DNA of 64,000 nucleotides. Source: Lagopus muta. Taxonomy: Eukaryota > Chordata > Aves > Galliformes > Phasianidae. The notes under the pieces were generated by a model. It ran no database searches and was not told the DNA's origin. It saw only the letters and a list, made by a program, of their open reading frames with translations. Every line of letters begins with the position of its first letter. Position 1 is the stretch's first letter. Positions 1 to 14,446 of the stretch are shown piece after piece. A program made the position numbers and the translations under genes. The stretch spans positions 26,729,537-26,793,536 of the forward strand of contig NC_064440.1 of assembly GCF_023343835.1 (NCBI RefSeq). The letters run 5' to 3'.

Positions 1-432
1 CATGAAGATGATCAGAGGGCTGGAGCACCTCTCCTGTGAAGACGGGTTGGGGGAGCTGGGCTTGTTCAGCTTCATTAAGAGAAGGCTCAGGGGAAATGTC
101 ATGGCAACTTTCCAGAGCTTGAAGAGAGCTTAGGTGCAGAAGAGAATAGGTAGTGAAGGAACATAAGAGAATGGCTTTAAGCTAAAAGAAGGGGAATTTA
201 GATTTGATGTGAGAGTGAAATTTTCCACTGAAAGAAGGATGAGATGCTGGAACAGGCTGCTGAGGGAAGTTATGAATGCCTTTTCCCTGGAGATGTTCAT
301 GACCAGGTTGGATAAGACTGGACAATTGTACCTGATTTAGAGGTTGACAGCCCTGCCTGTGGCAGGAAACTAGCTGGGACTAGATAATCTTTATGGTCCC
401 TTCCAACCCAATCCATCCTACAGTTCTATGAC
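1..432 (+). repeat. CR1 LINE, degraded 3' end
   Basis: The segment aligns by eye with the 3' part of avian CR1: a decayed ORF2 tail (the 'gagaaggctcagggg' block near 80-95 and the 'ccctgcctgtggcag' block near 348-363), then the 'ggtcccttccaaccc' 3' UTR motif near 395-409, ending in a single decayed 'ttctatga'. The reading frame is broken by many substitutions and small gaps, so this is an old copy. It runs in from beyond the left edge of the window. Confidence 0.85.
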
Positions 433-3400
433 AGTTAGGGATCCTTTTTTTTCTAGTGATGGACAAGAGCGCGTGTGTCACATGTAAAAATTCTGCACCA
501 GCAGAGGTGATCAGCTGTTGCCACTACTGAAATGCACTGCCTACCTCTCACTGTGCTCACATCCATTATTTGGTCTCCTTAAATGTTCAGCAAGCATAGA
601 TGAGTGTTGGTGCCATTTTTTTTCCAAGAGGAGGAATTCAGTAATTTACCTTTGCTTCATACACTCTTCTTGTCAGGCACCAGTTTGTCAGACTGCCCCT
701 TTGCTGTCATCTGTCACACAGCAATAAAATGTAATGGAATATTGGTGGGAAGGTCCAGCCCCTACTGCCAGACCACATCTACCTCTGATGCTGTGGGCCA
801 GTGTAATAAAACAGGAGGCATAACTTCTGGAGCAGCACTAAGGATGATATCAAAAGTTGTGAAATTGAATCTAGCCTAGATCTCGCATCATAAGAGGGGA
901 TTAAGTGTCTTAGTGGGTTTACTTGATACGGCAGTGTTTCTTCAGTGAATATACTTCCTCCAGCTACAAATAACAATGAATAGGGAGTACTCCAAAGCTC
1001 GCATCTGTATTTTAGGTTTCTCTTGAGAAGAATCTTTTCCCAGACCACTGTGTAACAGTATCTACTAAAATAGCCAGCAGAGGGGGCTGTAACATTAAGA
1101 GTTGTTTGGAAATAAAATGTAATTACTCCAACTGAAAAAAGAAAATACAAGCTGGATATGAACTCAGGAATAGTAATGCTGAGTAATTCATACACTTAGA
1201 CACTTAATGGAAGTGGGCATAACACAGTGACTATAATATTCAGTTTACATTCCATTTTCTCATCATATTAAGACACTAAAACAAAGAAAAAAATTGATAT
1301 CAGTACTCTCAGAGTAAAAAACAAATCATTCTTACTGTATCAAACACAGAAGGAGGTTTTTTCCTTGGTACCTGACTTACTGTTTCTCCTAGCCCTAAGG
1401 AGCAAAGTAGTGTGAAGTAAATTGCAAGATGCATCTGTAGCACGGGGTAGCTCTTTCTCTTGCACAGTAACTAGCATGGTACCAAGGCTTTTATTTATGG
1501 TGAAGTAGTTTACTTAGCAGTAAGTGATGACATGTTAATTGACCATAGGGTATGTCTGTGCATGGTAAAGTGTGTTTGAACAGTTACTGTGGCATAGGAA
1601 ATGAGCTCATACTCATTTATCTTGTGAAGCAGTGTTACATATGTCTCTTTTCACAGCTGTAGCAGCAATTTTGCACACAGCTGAAGCTGGTGTAACCCAG
1701 GAACTCAATCTTTTTTCCATATCACCCGTTTCCTGTGCTGGTACAAGTTTTTGTGTGGCAGTGTGTTAAAACAGGTCAGGGAACTGATGTTATTAAATAT
1801 GATTCTTCATTCCCACTACACAGAATGCACTAGCTTAAACTTGTGTTAATTTCTCAGACCAGTTTGTCAGGCAATTGCACAAGCTCTTCTACTTACCCTG
1901 GAAATTTGGGTCAGGGTGGAGTTGTGTTAGCAGTGCAGACTGAAGCTTGATTAAGCTTGGAGCAGCTAATGCTGTCCATTCCTTCATTGTATTTGTTGCT
2001 CAATCTCACCTGTTTTCTCAGAATTTTTCCATTAGAGACTGTAACTGAAACTAAGTTCTATTCAGGTTTCAAACAGCTTCACAAATATCTTCAGAACCTT
2101 CTAATGACTGGTAGAATTGTGATGATTTTATTTATTACGGGATCATGTCAAATCATTTCAGGCAGTTCTTAATTTCTTGTTTGGTTTTTAACTATATTTA
2201 GTAACTAACAGTTCTGGAACACAATTCTCCATTCACTTTAACTTTTCACATAGTTTTGAATATGCTATGCATGTATCAGCTGGTGTTGTCTATCTCAATG
2301 GCTGAACACTCAACAGAGATTGGAAATAAAAGAGCAAATGTTGAGAGCAGGCTGGTGTGTATTAAGCGAGTGGTTGTATCGTTACCACCTGCTTCACAGC
2401 TGCAGAAAAATATTGCCTGCTGACTGCATTCTTGGTAAAATATACCAACAAATGTATCTTTGCTGTTTGAAAAATAACAAGTAGTGGCCTTGTAAGAGGT
2501 AGCACGTTCTAAAATACAGGCATTGTATTGAAAGTAATTGTCTCCAGTGCAATAGGAATTCTGTTAGGATTAAACATATGCTTTAATATTAGTCCTGCTA
2601 GGAGCTTTAAGTCACATGGTGAGAGTGGCTAACAGACCCTGTCTGGATAGTTTTGGCACTGCTAACATAGTACTTTCAAATATAGCTTGAGAGAGTGTGC
2701 ACTGCAGTCATATTTTAATGAAGCCACAGAGGTGAACAACCAAAACCTATGAAATATTTACCAAGAAAGAAAGTCATGCGCTTCTGAGCCTGTGTTTCCA
2801 TTGCTGTTGTGAATGTATAAGAACTCTGTTCATTCGTCTTGTAAAGCATTTGTTTAACAGTTAACAGAGCTTCAGCTCTGACGGTGCTTCAATTTGTTCT
2901 TCATTTTCTCTATTGTGACAAATAATATTTACATAGTATTTTCCCAATGTCACTTTTTTGGTACAGAATTTGTAATGCCCTTAAAACTAGAATAAAACTG
3001 CCCAATTTCTGGAAGTAAATGATAATTGGATCCAAATTTGTTGTTTAATACCAATATTCAGTTTGAGTATAGTATACTAGTAGCCTCCCCTTGATCATCT
3101 TTTCTCTCTGTAGACCTTGTATTACCTCTTGTAATAAGGGGATCAGTGCTTGATTGCATCTAGAGGGCAGATAGGGAATTGTCTTTGGGAGAGAGATCTG
3201 TGTAGTCTATGGTAACAGTAGCACCAGTAAGGGAAGACTGAAATTCTTCTGGTTCCAGACCAGGGAAAATTACTTTGAGGGAAACTCATGAGGCACAGGG
3301 AGCTGGTTGTTACGTCTACAAAAACCAAGGGTAGATACAAAAAAAGTTGTGCCATGTGGGGATGGGAAGGTGAATGGGTTTAGTAAATTTATTTCATGCT

Positions 3401-6400
3401 TTTATTTCTTCTCAGTCATTTTTTCCAACTGTTGTGAACTTTGTAGGGGTGTATCTTTGCTGTCCCTATGATTTTTATCCAGTGGAATATTTTGGCCATC
3501 ATTGAAAGTGCGTAATGATATGGTGTCTTCCTGTGGGAGATGTTTTAGGGCCTTAAGATGCTTTCTCTTGTATTGAACTTGGAAGTGTCCTGTAAGGGGA
3601 CATAAATTGATCTACTTCACCTCTGTGTCTATCCTCACAGTTTTAGCTGATGGCCAGCTGGTCTTCCCTGATCTCGTTGTTGGAAACTGAAAGTGCTGGG
3701 CACTGGAATGGAGCACTGAGCTTTGGTATTAATTAATTTTAAGCTCAGCCTTCAGAAAATCTTGTAGAAATTCATAGAAGGGTACAAAAGTAGGAACATA
3801 GGGGTTTTTGTTTGTTTTGTTGGTTTGTTTTTTTCCTGAACATGCTATTTGCTGGCTTTTGAATCAAGAACCTGCCAACAGCAGAAAAACAATTTGGTTT
3901 TCAGATTTGTGTGTTTGGTTTTTGTTACCACTTTGTTCTTTATTCTCCACAATCATTTCACTAGCTTTTCAATGAGATTTTATATTTGCTGTAACAAAAT
4001 GTTTTTAGAAACATCAAAGATTGTTCACTTGGATGTTGCAGATAATTGCATTGCCTCTAACTCAAAAACCAAAGAAAGATCTTCCAATGTGAGAACAGAA
4101 TTTAGGGCATTCATTTGGTGTGTAATCGAACTTTTGTGCACATACACCTTCTGGTTTTCTTGGTGCAGGATGCTAACGCCTCAGATACTGATGGTTCTGT
4201 AAATTTAATTGAACTTAGAGCGCTTCATTTTTCTTTGCAGTAATAAGCTTGAGTGTATTTTAAGTGTGCATATAATGCACGTAAATATCCGTATGTTTAT
4301 ATAAGCGTATAGCTGTATATATGTATGCATATTTATACCTAAGTTACCTTTTAAAGTGGAAGTCTTAGTGTAATCATTTTGGGAAAAGTATAGTAATTTT
4401 GTATTATGTTCAACCTGTACACTTACGGCATTCCATCTGAAACAGCAACAGCAAAAAATAACCTTAAAGCATGTTTTCAGTCCAGTAAGTCTTTTTTCAT
4501 TAGTACATGTAGTGTAATTAAGGTAGACTAAAGCTTTTGTTTTAAGTTCCCTAAGTCTCGGAAGCATGAATAACACAGAAATTGTCCTCATGCACAATTA
4601 ATGAGAGGTTTGTCACCAACTGTGGCATGATCTATTGCTCCTCACAGGGACAGGTTGAACGCCACCAAAACCATATTCGTTAATTTTATATTAACATAGC
4701 AAGTTGCAGATGGCATGCTTTGTCTCACATTATTTCCTGCTGTGTTCTTTCAATGAGCTTGTATTTTTCCAATAGGTTGTTCTTACTCTAGTTTAGTGGC
4801 TTATTTTGCTTTTTCTGATCTTATTTTCTCTCTCTCTGTCTCTCTTTACAGGCAGTGTGGAGCATTCACTATTAAGCACTTCGGGCAGCTTTAGTGTACC
4901 TGTTCTGATTTTCTTGTCCAGTCCTTCCAGTGTGGCTGAGATCATCAACATACCAGCTAGCAGCTGCCTGTTGTGAAGCTTAGGGTCAGTTGTTCCATTG
5001 CAATACTTGATATTTACAAATGGCTAAACAACAAAACCTGATAAGGGAGAATTGAACATAATCTGCGGTACTACTTAACTGCTTTTTGCCTATTTGTAAA
5101 TGTTCTGATATTTATGTAAAACAGACATAACGTAATTCGTGTAATTAATTCCTGAGATAGTTCTGTGTATATTCACTCCACAGTTATTTTCTTTGTTGTT
5201 CAACTTTCCAAGTTCAGTGCATGCGTGGGTTGCTTTTCCTTTACCAACAAGGACAGTTCTTAGTTCTTCGGTACATGATTTTTGTTCATGAAACTGTTTA
5301 AGTTTCCATTATTACCACTGTAGTTTCTTCCCTCCCTCTTTTTATTTTGTGATACATGGTGATTTGTATTCATGGAGTTATACTCTGTGGCAAGTGCTCA
5401 ACCATATTTCTTCTGTGAAAAAGGTGCTGCTTTGAGTTGTTTACTTCTCTTCAAAAATGGAGTATTTTAATAAGATGAAGTTAGGGAAAAACATATGTTT
5501 TACACATGTTAAAGTAATTTATTTTGGTTTGTTAGGTGATAGCCTTTTAACAGCCCCACAGTACATAGCAGGGGCTTGGTACGTGCTTAGAATGTGACTT
5601 TTTGTCTGCTTATGTGTCTGTAAAATTTGTCCCTGGATATGACTTTTAAAAGTCCCACCAGTGTGAAATTAAGTCTTCACCATCACATTGGGACATGGCA
5701 GTACAGAGAAGAAAACATTTTTTGCCATCCATATTTTTATAGGAGTCAAAGCTAAAGAAAGAGTGAAAAATATTTGGAACTGAAGTTCTGCTGACATAAG
5801 GAAGATTAAAATGGGTTCTAGATGAAGGCTGGTACTAGACAGCATGTGAGCCTAGAAATTCGGGATGGAAACCCACAAGATGGTTTGGATTGAGTAGATG
5901 GTAATAAACTGAAATCTTGAGGTTCGGGTTGATTGGATATCCTAATAGGAATATAAGAAGTACAGTATTAGCTGATAGTGTTAGGAAACTGACAGAGCTT
6001 GAAGGGAGAGGACAATGTTAATAGTTGAATAACAAAAGATACAAAGATTGGCTGCAGAGAGCTACGTTGAAGCGTTCAGGTATCAGATTATATATTTATA
6101 TAACATCTAAAATTAAAACAGTTCTTAGGAATACCTAATGCTAAGCTGAGTTTTGAGCTTTTATAGAGAATTCATATATAGAATCTGCTACATGGTTTTG
6201 CATGATAACATTATAAAAATACTTCACTAAGGCTAAATTATCAGTGAACAAAACTTTTAGGTAAATTAAATCTGAACTCATTTAATGTTCTTATACACAA
6301 GTGAAGGTTCTTTTTGCCACTGTCAGCTTCACATGTGTACTTAATAGAAGTTTGTCTTTCCTTGAACCACATCTGTCGTGCTGATGCAGTATCAAAATGC

Positions 6401-9400
6401 ACAGTTATTTTTCGTTAGAGCATTATTAATGTAATAATTCAGACACAGCTCAAACTAGAGGAAACAACACAGCATTTTTCCTCTCTCTTTAGGAACCAAG
6501 GTTGCATTCTGTGAGAAGAAATTTTTCACATCTGTTGTCTCCGTGAGTCTGAAACCTTGGTATACAAGAAGTCCCCATTTTCATCCTAGAAAAGATTACA
6601 GACTGGAAGATAAAATTCTTACACCACCTTTACCTACAGACTCTGTAAAATGGATTTTTAGCCATCCCATTTGCTGGCGTTCCTATCACGTGGAGGAAGT
6701 GTCGTTCCTGACTTGTAACATTTGCCTGGATGTGCCTAAATGAAAATGCTGTTAGCTTTTGTAAAGGAAGAACATTTGGTTTTGCAGTTTGGACAGGGCA
6801 ACACCCAAAACTGTGTTTTTATTCTATATAGCCTTTCTTAATAAAAATACTTTCACTGGACAAAATTGTAATTTCTAGTATGCAGCCTACTATTTAGATA
6901 TAGATTACTTACATAGATTTAATAAAATATGCCATTTTTCAAGGGAAAAGTTACTTTTCATTTCTGGACTATATAGATCTAAAAGATTTGTTAGTAAAGG
7001 TGGAAACGCCATCTTCCCCACGTACTAACAGCATTTACCTGCTATGGATTAAAATGTGGTTATTTAAATCTGTATTGCAATAGTTTTTGTTTATTTTTGA
7101 TTTTTTTTTTCAATTGGAATTCTCTGCTTTTATAAGATATCTTTACTGGTTGTGTCATTTTAGTGCTGGAGGGTAATAACTTAAAAGTTTGAACCACTAG
7201 TTTAATGATTGGTTACGTTCATAGGAGGGTGATGTTTTTCTGGTACACAGAAAGCAATATATTTGGGTTTCTGCTATGTTTTAATTTACAGAAGAAGACA
7301 AGAATCGACTTAATTCTCTGGCAAGGCCATTTAGAAACTTCCCCTTACTGCCTTCAATTTTTCTGTTGTCTGAGCAAGGCTTTAGGAACTCGATGGCAGT
7401 GCCATGAATGGAGATGGAATGCTCTGTAACCTCAGCTGCAGAAAGTGACTTATTCTCCTTGCTTCTCCCCTCACCCCCCTTGAATACCTTTTATATTTTG
7501 TAAAACTTGCATTCTTCAAAGGCACAGCCTCAGCGTACTTAATAGCAAAAAGAATCTATAATGACTTTATTGTCATGTACGTATAATATCCTGGAGCTTT
7601 CAATTTATCTTCTCTATAGAAATTTGCTTTTTCGTTGTTGGGGTGGTTTTTTGTTTATTTTTTCTGCTTTTGAAGCACTCAGGGATCCTACACAGTGGGC
7701 ATTACTGTCAGCCACTAAACTGTGTGTAATAGGTAAATACCTTAACGGTGATTCTGACAGCCAGTAGCATCTCTGTGTTATACAGGAAAAAAGATGGAGT
7801 CAGATGCTGTTCCTACACTGGTTTGGAATTATATGGAAGGAGATGCCACACCATCATTGATGGTGACACACAGTCATTTTATTTATTGTGTTGGTTGTAT
7901 GTTTGCTGAAGGTGTTTTCCATGTTTTGCTAGGTGGAAAGAAATCTAGGCAATATGATTTCAACTTTTTGTTCATTTGTTTTTAAAGAAGTAGAAACTAT
8001 AGAAACTGGGAGATTGTTGGGCCCAATGAGTATCAGATACTTGCAACTTGTTTGCATGTTTTTGAGGGGGAAAATAGTTGCTGTAGCTTGTCCTGTCTCT
8101 GAGCCGTCCAGCTGGCTTCTATTTGATGCAGATTTTAGAATTAGATTTTAGAATTCATCAGTATAAAAGTTACAGAAATATTGATACATCCTAACAATAA
8201 GTCATTTCTGTGGAAGAATTTCTGTGTAGTTGTGGTATTGTTGTAAATGCTGGAATGGCTCGGAAGGAGTCAAAGGAAAGTGCTGTGTTCTGTTAGAGCC
8301 GTATTTGCTCTGTCATGAAACAAGAGCTCATTTGACTCAAGGCTGAGAATATTTAGTCCTAAGTCCTTATTTTTGACATTTGCAGTTTCAGTTTACAAAT
8401 AGGATTTACCTGTTTCTGTAGTGGCTTACAGATGGAGGAGGTCAAGTTCACAGCAAGTACTGTATTGGGGAAGTCTTCTAAACGGATTGCTTGAAAATGT
8501 ACGACTCTAGTGCAGTCATTTGTCCATCTATCAGATGGAGTGGCATCTAATGCAAATTAAAAAATGTCATTTATTTCCATTTGTTGGGACAGATGGTAAA
8601 TTATTGCTAAATGAGTTGATTTCCTGGCCTTTGTTTCAAAGAACATTTACTTCATTTTAACTTGCATGTGAACTTGATCATTTGGAAGCATGTTCAGCAT
8701 TGGGTACAGAAGTATTCCCGGGTGTTCTTTTACAGGCTCTCTAACTTAGTCTGGAGATGTTGTTTGTGAAGGTTATGTCACCATTTTTTAACAGTGTTTA
8801 GATTTGATCTGAGATCTCTAGATGGGAAAAAAAAAATAAAAAAATGAACCACCAATTTTTGGCCTTCCTCCAGGAATTACCAGTAACTGTTGAAATACTG
8901 AGGGCTTTCCAATGACATTGTAACTTCTCTTTCTTTAAAATGTCTGCCAACAATGATGGCATAATACCAGTTACTAGGAAGTGAACTTCTAAGCTTCCTG
9001 TAGTTGAATCCTTTCTTAGACACAGTGGCACAGTAACCAGCTTTTGTAGTTTGTGCAGGAATACATTGGTGAGATGCACTAAGAATGAACTGTACAATTT
9101 TTTCTCACAAGTGCCTAAAATTGCATTATTTTGACATCACAGCTTTCAGCATTTTTTTTATTTCTTAAACTTTACACTGTTACTTTTCTACTGTTTAAAG
9201 TCATCATAATACGGTGATTCTTTACTGAAGTCATCCAGTTAAGTGTAGAAAAGTGGGGTCTTGATTTGGGTTTTGGAGAACAGCAGTGCTTCCTTTGGGC
9301 TTCTGCAGGCCTTATATATGTTAAGAGAGATTGGAGCAGATGGAGCAGACTGTGCTCCCTGGATGCACACTAGCTAGTGGCAAGTCTTTGTGCACTGCTT

Positions 9401-12400
9401 GTCACATATTAGCAAACGGGATTAACACCCTGATTCTCACTCGCTGAGAATTTAGTGACCCTGCCAGTATTGTTTTCTGAGCTAGCTTTCACAGTATTTC
9501 TAGTGATTGTTGTTTGTTTAATGCTACATATCCATAGCAAAATGCTACTTCTGACATTGTGCTAAGTGACACTAACAACCCCTAGACGTACAGGAGAGCT
9601 ACAGAAGTTATCACCTGTATTTTTATGTATTTGATCAGGGATTCACTTATGCATTAAGTAGAATTTTCTAGTTTTGGGTTCCTGCTGCTTCTGATCCTGT
9701 GTACTGGAAGTCTGTTCATCATCCCTGTAAGCTATTTAGTTTTTTGCTTACTTATGTTTGATTATTTCTGTTCTGATATTCGTTTCTCAGAATAGTCAAT
9801 GAGCAACTGCATTCCAGTAGTAACTGAACAAAACCTGACAGAACACATGGCTTTCTAAAAATGTTTTCCTGTTTTTAGCAGTTTTTAAATGTAAGTAGTT
9901 GTATGGTTGTGAAATAGTTGAAAGTTTTTGAGTGTAAATATAACAGTAAAATGGGTTTGTGGTTTTGTAATGTTGAACAGATACAGTAGTTTAAATGCAC
10001 CTGGTATACAATTTTCTTCTGTTTCCTTTTTAAAAGATGCACATTGTGTATCATTATATTAAAGATCAAAAATGTCAGTGTCTTGATACACTTGTACAAT
10101 CCCTTACAGCTTTAGTGTAGAAAGTCTGAGTGGAAATACAGAAAGCAGAACAGTAATATGTGACTCTTATTTGAGCAATGTTTAATATTGCTCCTGAGAT
10201 GTAATGGGAAAGTGCACATCTTACCAGGCCACCTTGGACTTCTTGAGCCACAAATAATTAGAAAATACTGAAACGAATTTTGAGGGCCTCACATGGTCAT
10301 TTTATGTCTCTGTTCACCAATGGAGTTGTTGTCTACATAAGTGTGTACGTTTTAAAAATATATATTTAATTGTTTTTAAATCAGATAATTAAAAACACAT
10401 TCTAAAATGTGTGGTTTCATATAATCACAGTTGTTGTTACATTTGATACTGTATTGCAGGTACAGAAGATCTATTTAATGCAGCCTTGTTAAGTGAGATG
10501 TGCATAGATAAATATGTGTAATACATGTGTAGGTCTCAGAGAATTGTTAGCAGCTTTACAAATCCAAAGCTCTTTCTGTGTGTGATATAGCAGTTAAAAA
10601 TAGAATAAATAGTGGTTTTTAGCATTTCACAAAGTTCTGGTTTGGTAACTGGGAGTTTAATGTATATACATTGGTCCCTATCTACTGTTTTAATTGTCAT
10701 TTTTTGTTTATTGTAGCACAGATGAGTAATTTAAACAGTTATAGAAAAATGTTAAGAATGGAACTGATGAGCTGTTGTCATTAAACTGTGCTTCTGCAGT
10801 CATTAAAATAAACCATTGTTGTCATCTATCTGATCAAACTTCTTAGATTATGAAGGTAAATATTAATCCAGAAGAGCTGGCTGTTCTGCTCTGACAAGGC
10901 TGTAGTTCCTGTTTTATTTTCAGAATTATTCCTGCAAAGGAAGAAGAAAAGAGGTGCATTAAAAGGGGGGAGGAGGGTGGCCGAGAAGACTTCAAAATGA
11001 TTTCTATACAAAATTTCTATGTAAGTTATAGACAAAAGACTATCAAATCATTTTGCAGAAAAAGAACTGCTAAGTGCCAGTGCTTTGTTTTAGTTACAGT
11101 TCTTGAAGTTGGGAATGCAATTTTTTTTATTTTTTTATTTTTTAACTTTTTTCTTTTCTTCTCTATTGTCCTTCTGCCCTTTCCCAAGCAAAACCTTTAC
11201 TTTTCATCTGGAGTCATAAAACAAGGGAGGTAAGCCTGAAGAGAAATACACAGAGGAGCTGTGGAGTGCATTATTTTTTCATTTCTGTAAGTGTTCGGCT
11301 AACCTCAGGTGTTGAATGATTTAGTTCTAGTTTGCAGTCCATCCTCCTGAATCTTACTAATATTTCTGTCATCTGCTAAGAGCTGCGTCAGAGATGGCTG
11401 CTGTGTCGCAGGTGATGATGCTAATATGCCTTAGTGTTGCTGTTAAATACAAAGATGTAGCTCACCTTTGTAAGCTGCAGACACGGGGAATTATAGCTAC
11501 AGCTGGTGCAAACGTTATTTTACATCTTTACTTTGTCAAATTAAGAATTAACTGTCTTTTCTTGCTAGTTGTCCTAGTGAAATCTTAATAAATGGCAGTG
11601 ATTTATTCTGTAGGGAGTTGGTACAGTTTTAAGGTATTTTTATTTCTGAAGATTGCAACTCTAACCTCCAGAATGGAAGCGAGTCTCCAAAGACTGTGCA
11701 GCTGAATTTACTCCAGGTAAGCTAACCAGCTCAAATGTTTGAGTGAATGATGTTCTCACAAGGTGCAGTTAGATGGTGATGGTTTTGTCCCAGTGGTGAC
11801 AGACAGGCTAAAAAGTTTTCTCAGTGTCAGCCAGTTATAAATCATATGGTTGGGGAGGAATCATTTCCCTTGATTGCAATACAACTTGCAAATTCTATAA
11901 GCCTTCTTATGAGTCCATCTTTGTAGCATTTTCCCATTTCATCAGAATGAAAGCAATTACAGGACCCTGGGAGCCCTCCACAGAAGCGTAGTTGCTTAGA
12001 ATTAACGTGTCCATCATTTGCTTGTGCTGTCTGTCTTTTCCCTTTGAAAGGTCTAAAAATGATACTGAGGTTGGATGACTGAGTCTTGCACTCTTTTTTT
12101 GTGGGACTTGCTGTAAATCGGTGTGATGAGCAATCTCTTCTTTTCTAGTGCCACTTGCCAGAGACTTTGCATTTTGATCACTGGAATTGGGCAGGTTTGT
12201 TGCAGTACCTTGTTGCAAAGTGAATATTTTCAACAGCAAAACAGTTCCAGAAGCACCTCTCATAGCCAGGAATCAAAGGAACTTGTTTCTCTCCCATCAA
12301 CATCATTTCATTGGTTCAGTCTAACAACTCTTGAGTCAAGTCTTCAATGATAGCTATTGACTGACTTTCAATTTGGAAGCTTGTAGCTACTTGACTAAGC

Positions 12401-14206
12401 CAGTGTTACCTAAAGTAAAGAGCGTCATTTTCATCCATCACAGTGTTTCTGCATTGGTGTCCAGAGAGTTTGTTGATACTGTGAAAAACCGTGTCTTGGA
12501 GAGAGAGTTGGGATATACAGTTTTGAGCCTTGCTGCAAAGGCTCAAATGACTGAGTACTGGCCTCATTAAATGCAAAGATTGCTTTAGTTAAAATAAAAT
12601 CCAGGTGTCAGCTGGTTTCTTGCTGCAGAAAGCTTTTCAGTTGTTGCTATTTTAGCTGTCACCATGTCTTTGTACAGGAGGTTACAAGATCCTTGTGGAA
12701 TTGGACAGCAGGATTCTCCAGGTTGAATAGACCCTTACATGTCTGTTTGGGATAGCAACGGGTCATGGATTACCTTTTCTGGGGGAAAAGGAAAATCTGT
12801 TTGGAAGCGATCCCTGTGTAAACAGCAGGAAGCTGAAGAGCTCCATTGCTTAGTTGGTATGTTTTTCTAGGTTTTAATCAGAAGAAAGGGCAAGGATCTC
12901 TTCTTGGTTTTGGCACCTGGGGATTTGCTTTAAAGGCTGTAAGACTGAACTGGTGATACTGCATAGATTCCATGCTCAGTGACTTAAGTTATTCCAGAAT
13001 AAGTAAATTTGGAGTACAGCATAGATTTCAGAGCCAGTGTAGTCTGCCCCCTTATTACTCCTGGTAAGCTACTTTAAATAATAATGTTAATAATCAAGTG
13101 ACATCAGTTGGTTTACATTAGAGCAGGGAGAAAACAAAAAATGGTTTGTCTAAATCACAGTGGTTGTAGAAAAGGTGAGCCATTTTGATGAGATCGCTTT
13201 TCTTCAGGGAGAATTATTTAAAAGCTTTTAAAATTGAAATTCATGATTCCTTTAATCCAAAATGGCATTGTGAATCTCTGGCTTGGACTGAATTATTCTA
13301 CATGTAGTCCAAAAATAAATAATGAAAATTCTTTTCCTGCCCATCCCTGCAGTACCAGAGCCCTGAAAAATCACTCACCATTCCTTTTGTCTCCGTACGT
13401 TATTGTGGTCTGCATCAGGTGTAATGCAACTACAAGTGATTGCAGTAGTTAATGTAAGAATAATGAGGGCTTATATTAGGTGTTGGTTGGTATTTTTTTC
13501 CCTCTTTTTTTCTTATTTTGTTTATTTTTTAATTAAATGTATTCTGAGCCTTTGGAATTGTTCTAAATTTTCAGCACTTGTCGGAAAAAGATGCTTAGGG
13601 AGCAGTGCTGAGTGCATGCAGTTATTCAGCCAAGGTCAGCCTGACAGAGAAGAGGACTTCAGTTGTTCAATACTCATGAAAAGTGGGGCAGGCGGTCTTG
13701 TAATTATGTTCATATTAGCTTGAAAAGGTCCCTCTGACCTGAAGTGAATGCCAGAGTTACTTTTCAGTGTTTCTCAAATCCTGTTATGTAAGTTGGTCTT
13801 AGGGATGTATATGCTTTATCATAATCATATTTTCATGATTTTCTTGATATGAGGCTTCTTTACAACATTTTTACGTTATTACCTTATGTTTTTGTTTTTA
13901 TCCCTCTGGAAGAAAGTTTCTGTGAAAAGGAAATAGGAACCAAACTTGGAAATCTAAAATAAAGACTAAACTGCTTTTCATTTACTTTTCTGCCCTTTGA
14001 GATGCCAGAAGCAATTTCCTCTTGAAGCTGACTTCCTTTCTGGAAATGATTTTCGTCTCCAACCATGTTGAGGCTCTTTTTCTCATTCTTTCATTCTGAC
14101 TAACTTGCTTTTTTTCCTCTGACTTGCTACTGCATTTGGGTACTCCTTCTGGAGGTAAGTAATTACACACATACAAGTTTCTCTAACTTTCTTTTTCAGT
14201 TCTTTT
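433..14206. other. Intergenic DNA upstream of RFTN2, no gene recognised
   Basis: This is about 13.8 kb of AT-rich sequence with homopolymer T and A runs. Open frames in it are all 130 codons or shorter, occur on both strands with no consistent splice structure, and resemble no family I know. In human, MARS2 (an intronless gene of nearly 600 codons) lies on this side of RFTN2. No long open frame is present, so MARS2 must lie further left or elsewhere in this genome. Isolated splice-like sites occur (acceptor after the CT tract ending near 4851; donors near 11230 and 11717), but I could not join them into a transcript. Confidence 0.7.
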
Positions 14207-14210
14207 ACTT

Positions 14211-14235
14211 CCCACCCCCCCACACCCGCCGCCCC
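14211..14235 (-). promoter_or_regulatory. C-rich tract, G-quadruplex-prone on the minus strand
   Basis: Four C runs (14211-14213, 14215-14221, 14225-14227, 14232-14235) are separated by loops of 1, 3 and 4 bases. On the minus strand this fits the G3+N1-7 quadruplex pattern. It stands out in an otherwise AT-rich stretch about 420 bases upstream of the RFTN2 start codon. A regulatory role is inference. Confidence 0.5.
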
Positions 14236-14431
14236 TCCTTCTTACTCAGTCGGTCTAGAAGGACAAACAAAGCACTATTGGTGTCCTCTGCGAGAGAGCA
14301 CTGATAGGGGGCTGGCTGTAAATTGACGTGGCATGGAAAATCTCTGCTAGCTTGTAGCAGCTCTAACGTTGCTGCAGAAATCAAGCCTACTCGAACTAAG
14401 TTTATGGCTTGAAATCATGATGGATTTGCTG

Positions 14432-14446
14432 TTTATATATAAAAAA
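14432..14446 (+). promoter_or_regulatory. Candidate TATA box for RFTN2
   Basis: A TATATATAAAA-type element lies about 210 bases upstream of the RFTN2 ATG and would place transcription start near 14465-14475. No CpG island is visible here, unlike the other two promoters in the window, so a focused TATA promoter is plausible. The alternative is that the true 5' end lies further upstream and this is just AT-rich DNA. Confidence 0.35.

Noticed and set aside
4821-4853. CT-rich tract with a perfect acceptor, suggesting an upstream RFTN2 exon.
   Set aside because: No donor within a reasonable exon length gave a transcript consistent with RFTN2, so it is kept only as a note on the intergenic region.
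433-14206. Expected MARS2 gene upstream of RFTN2.
   Set aside because: MARS2 is intronless and would leave a frame of several hundred codons. None is present in this stretch on either strand.
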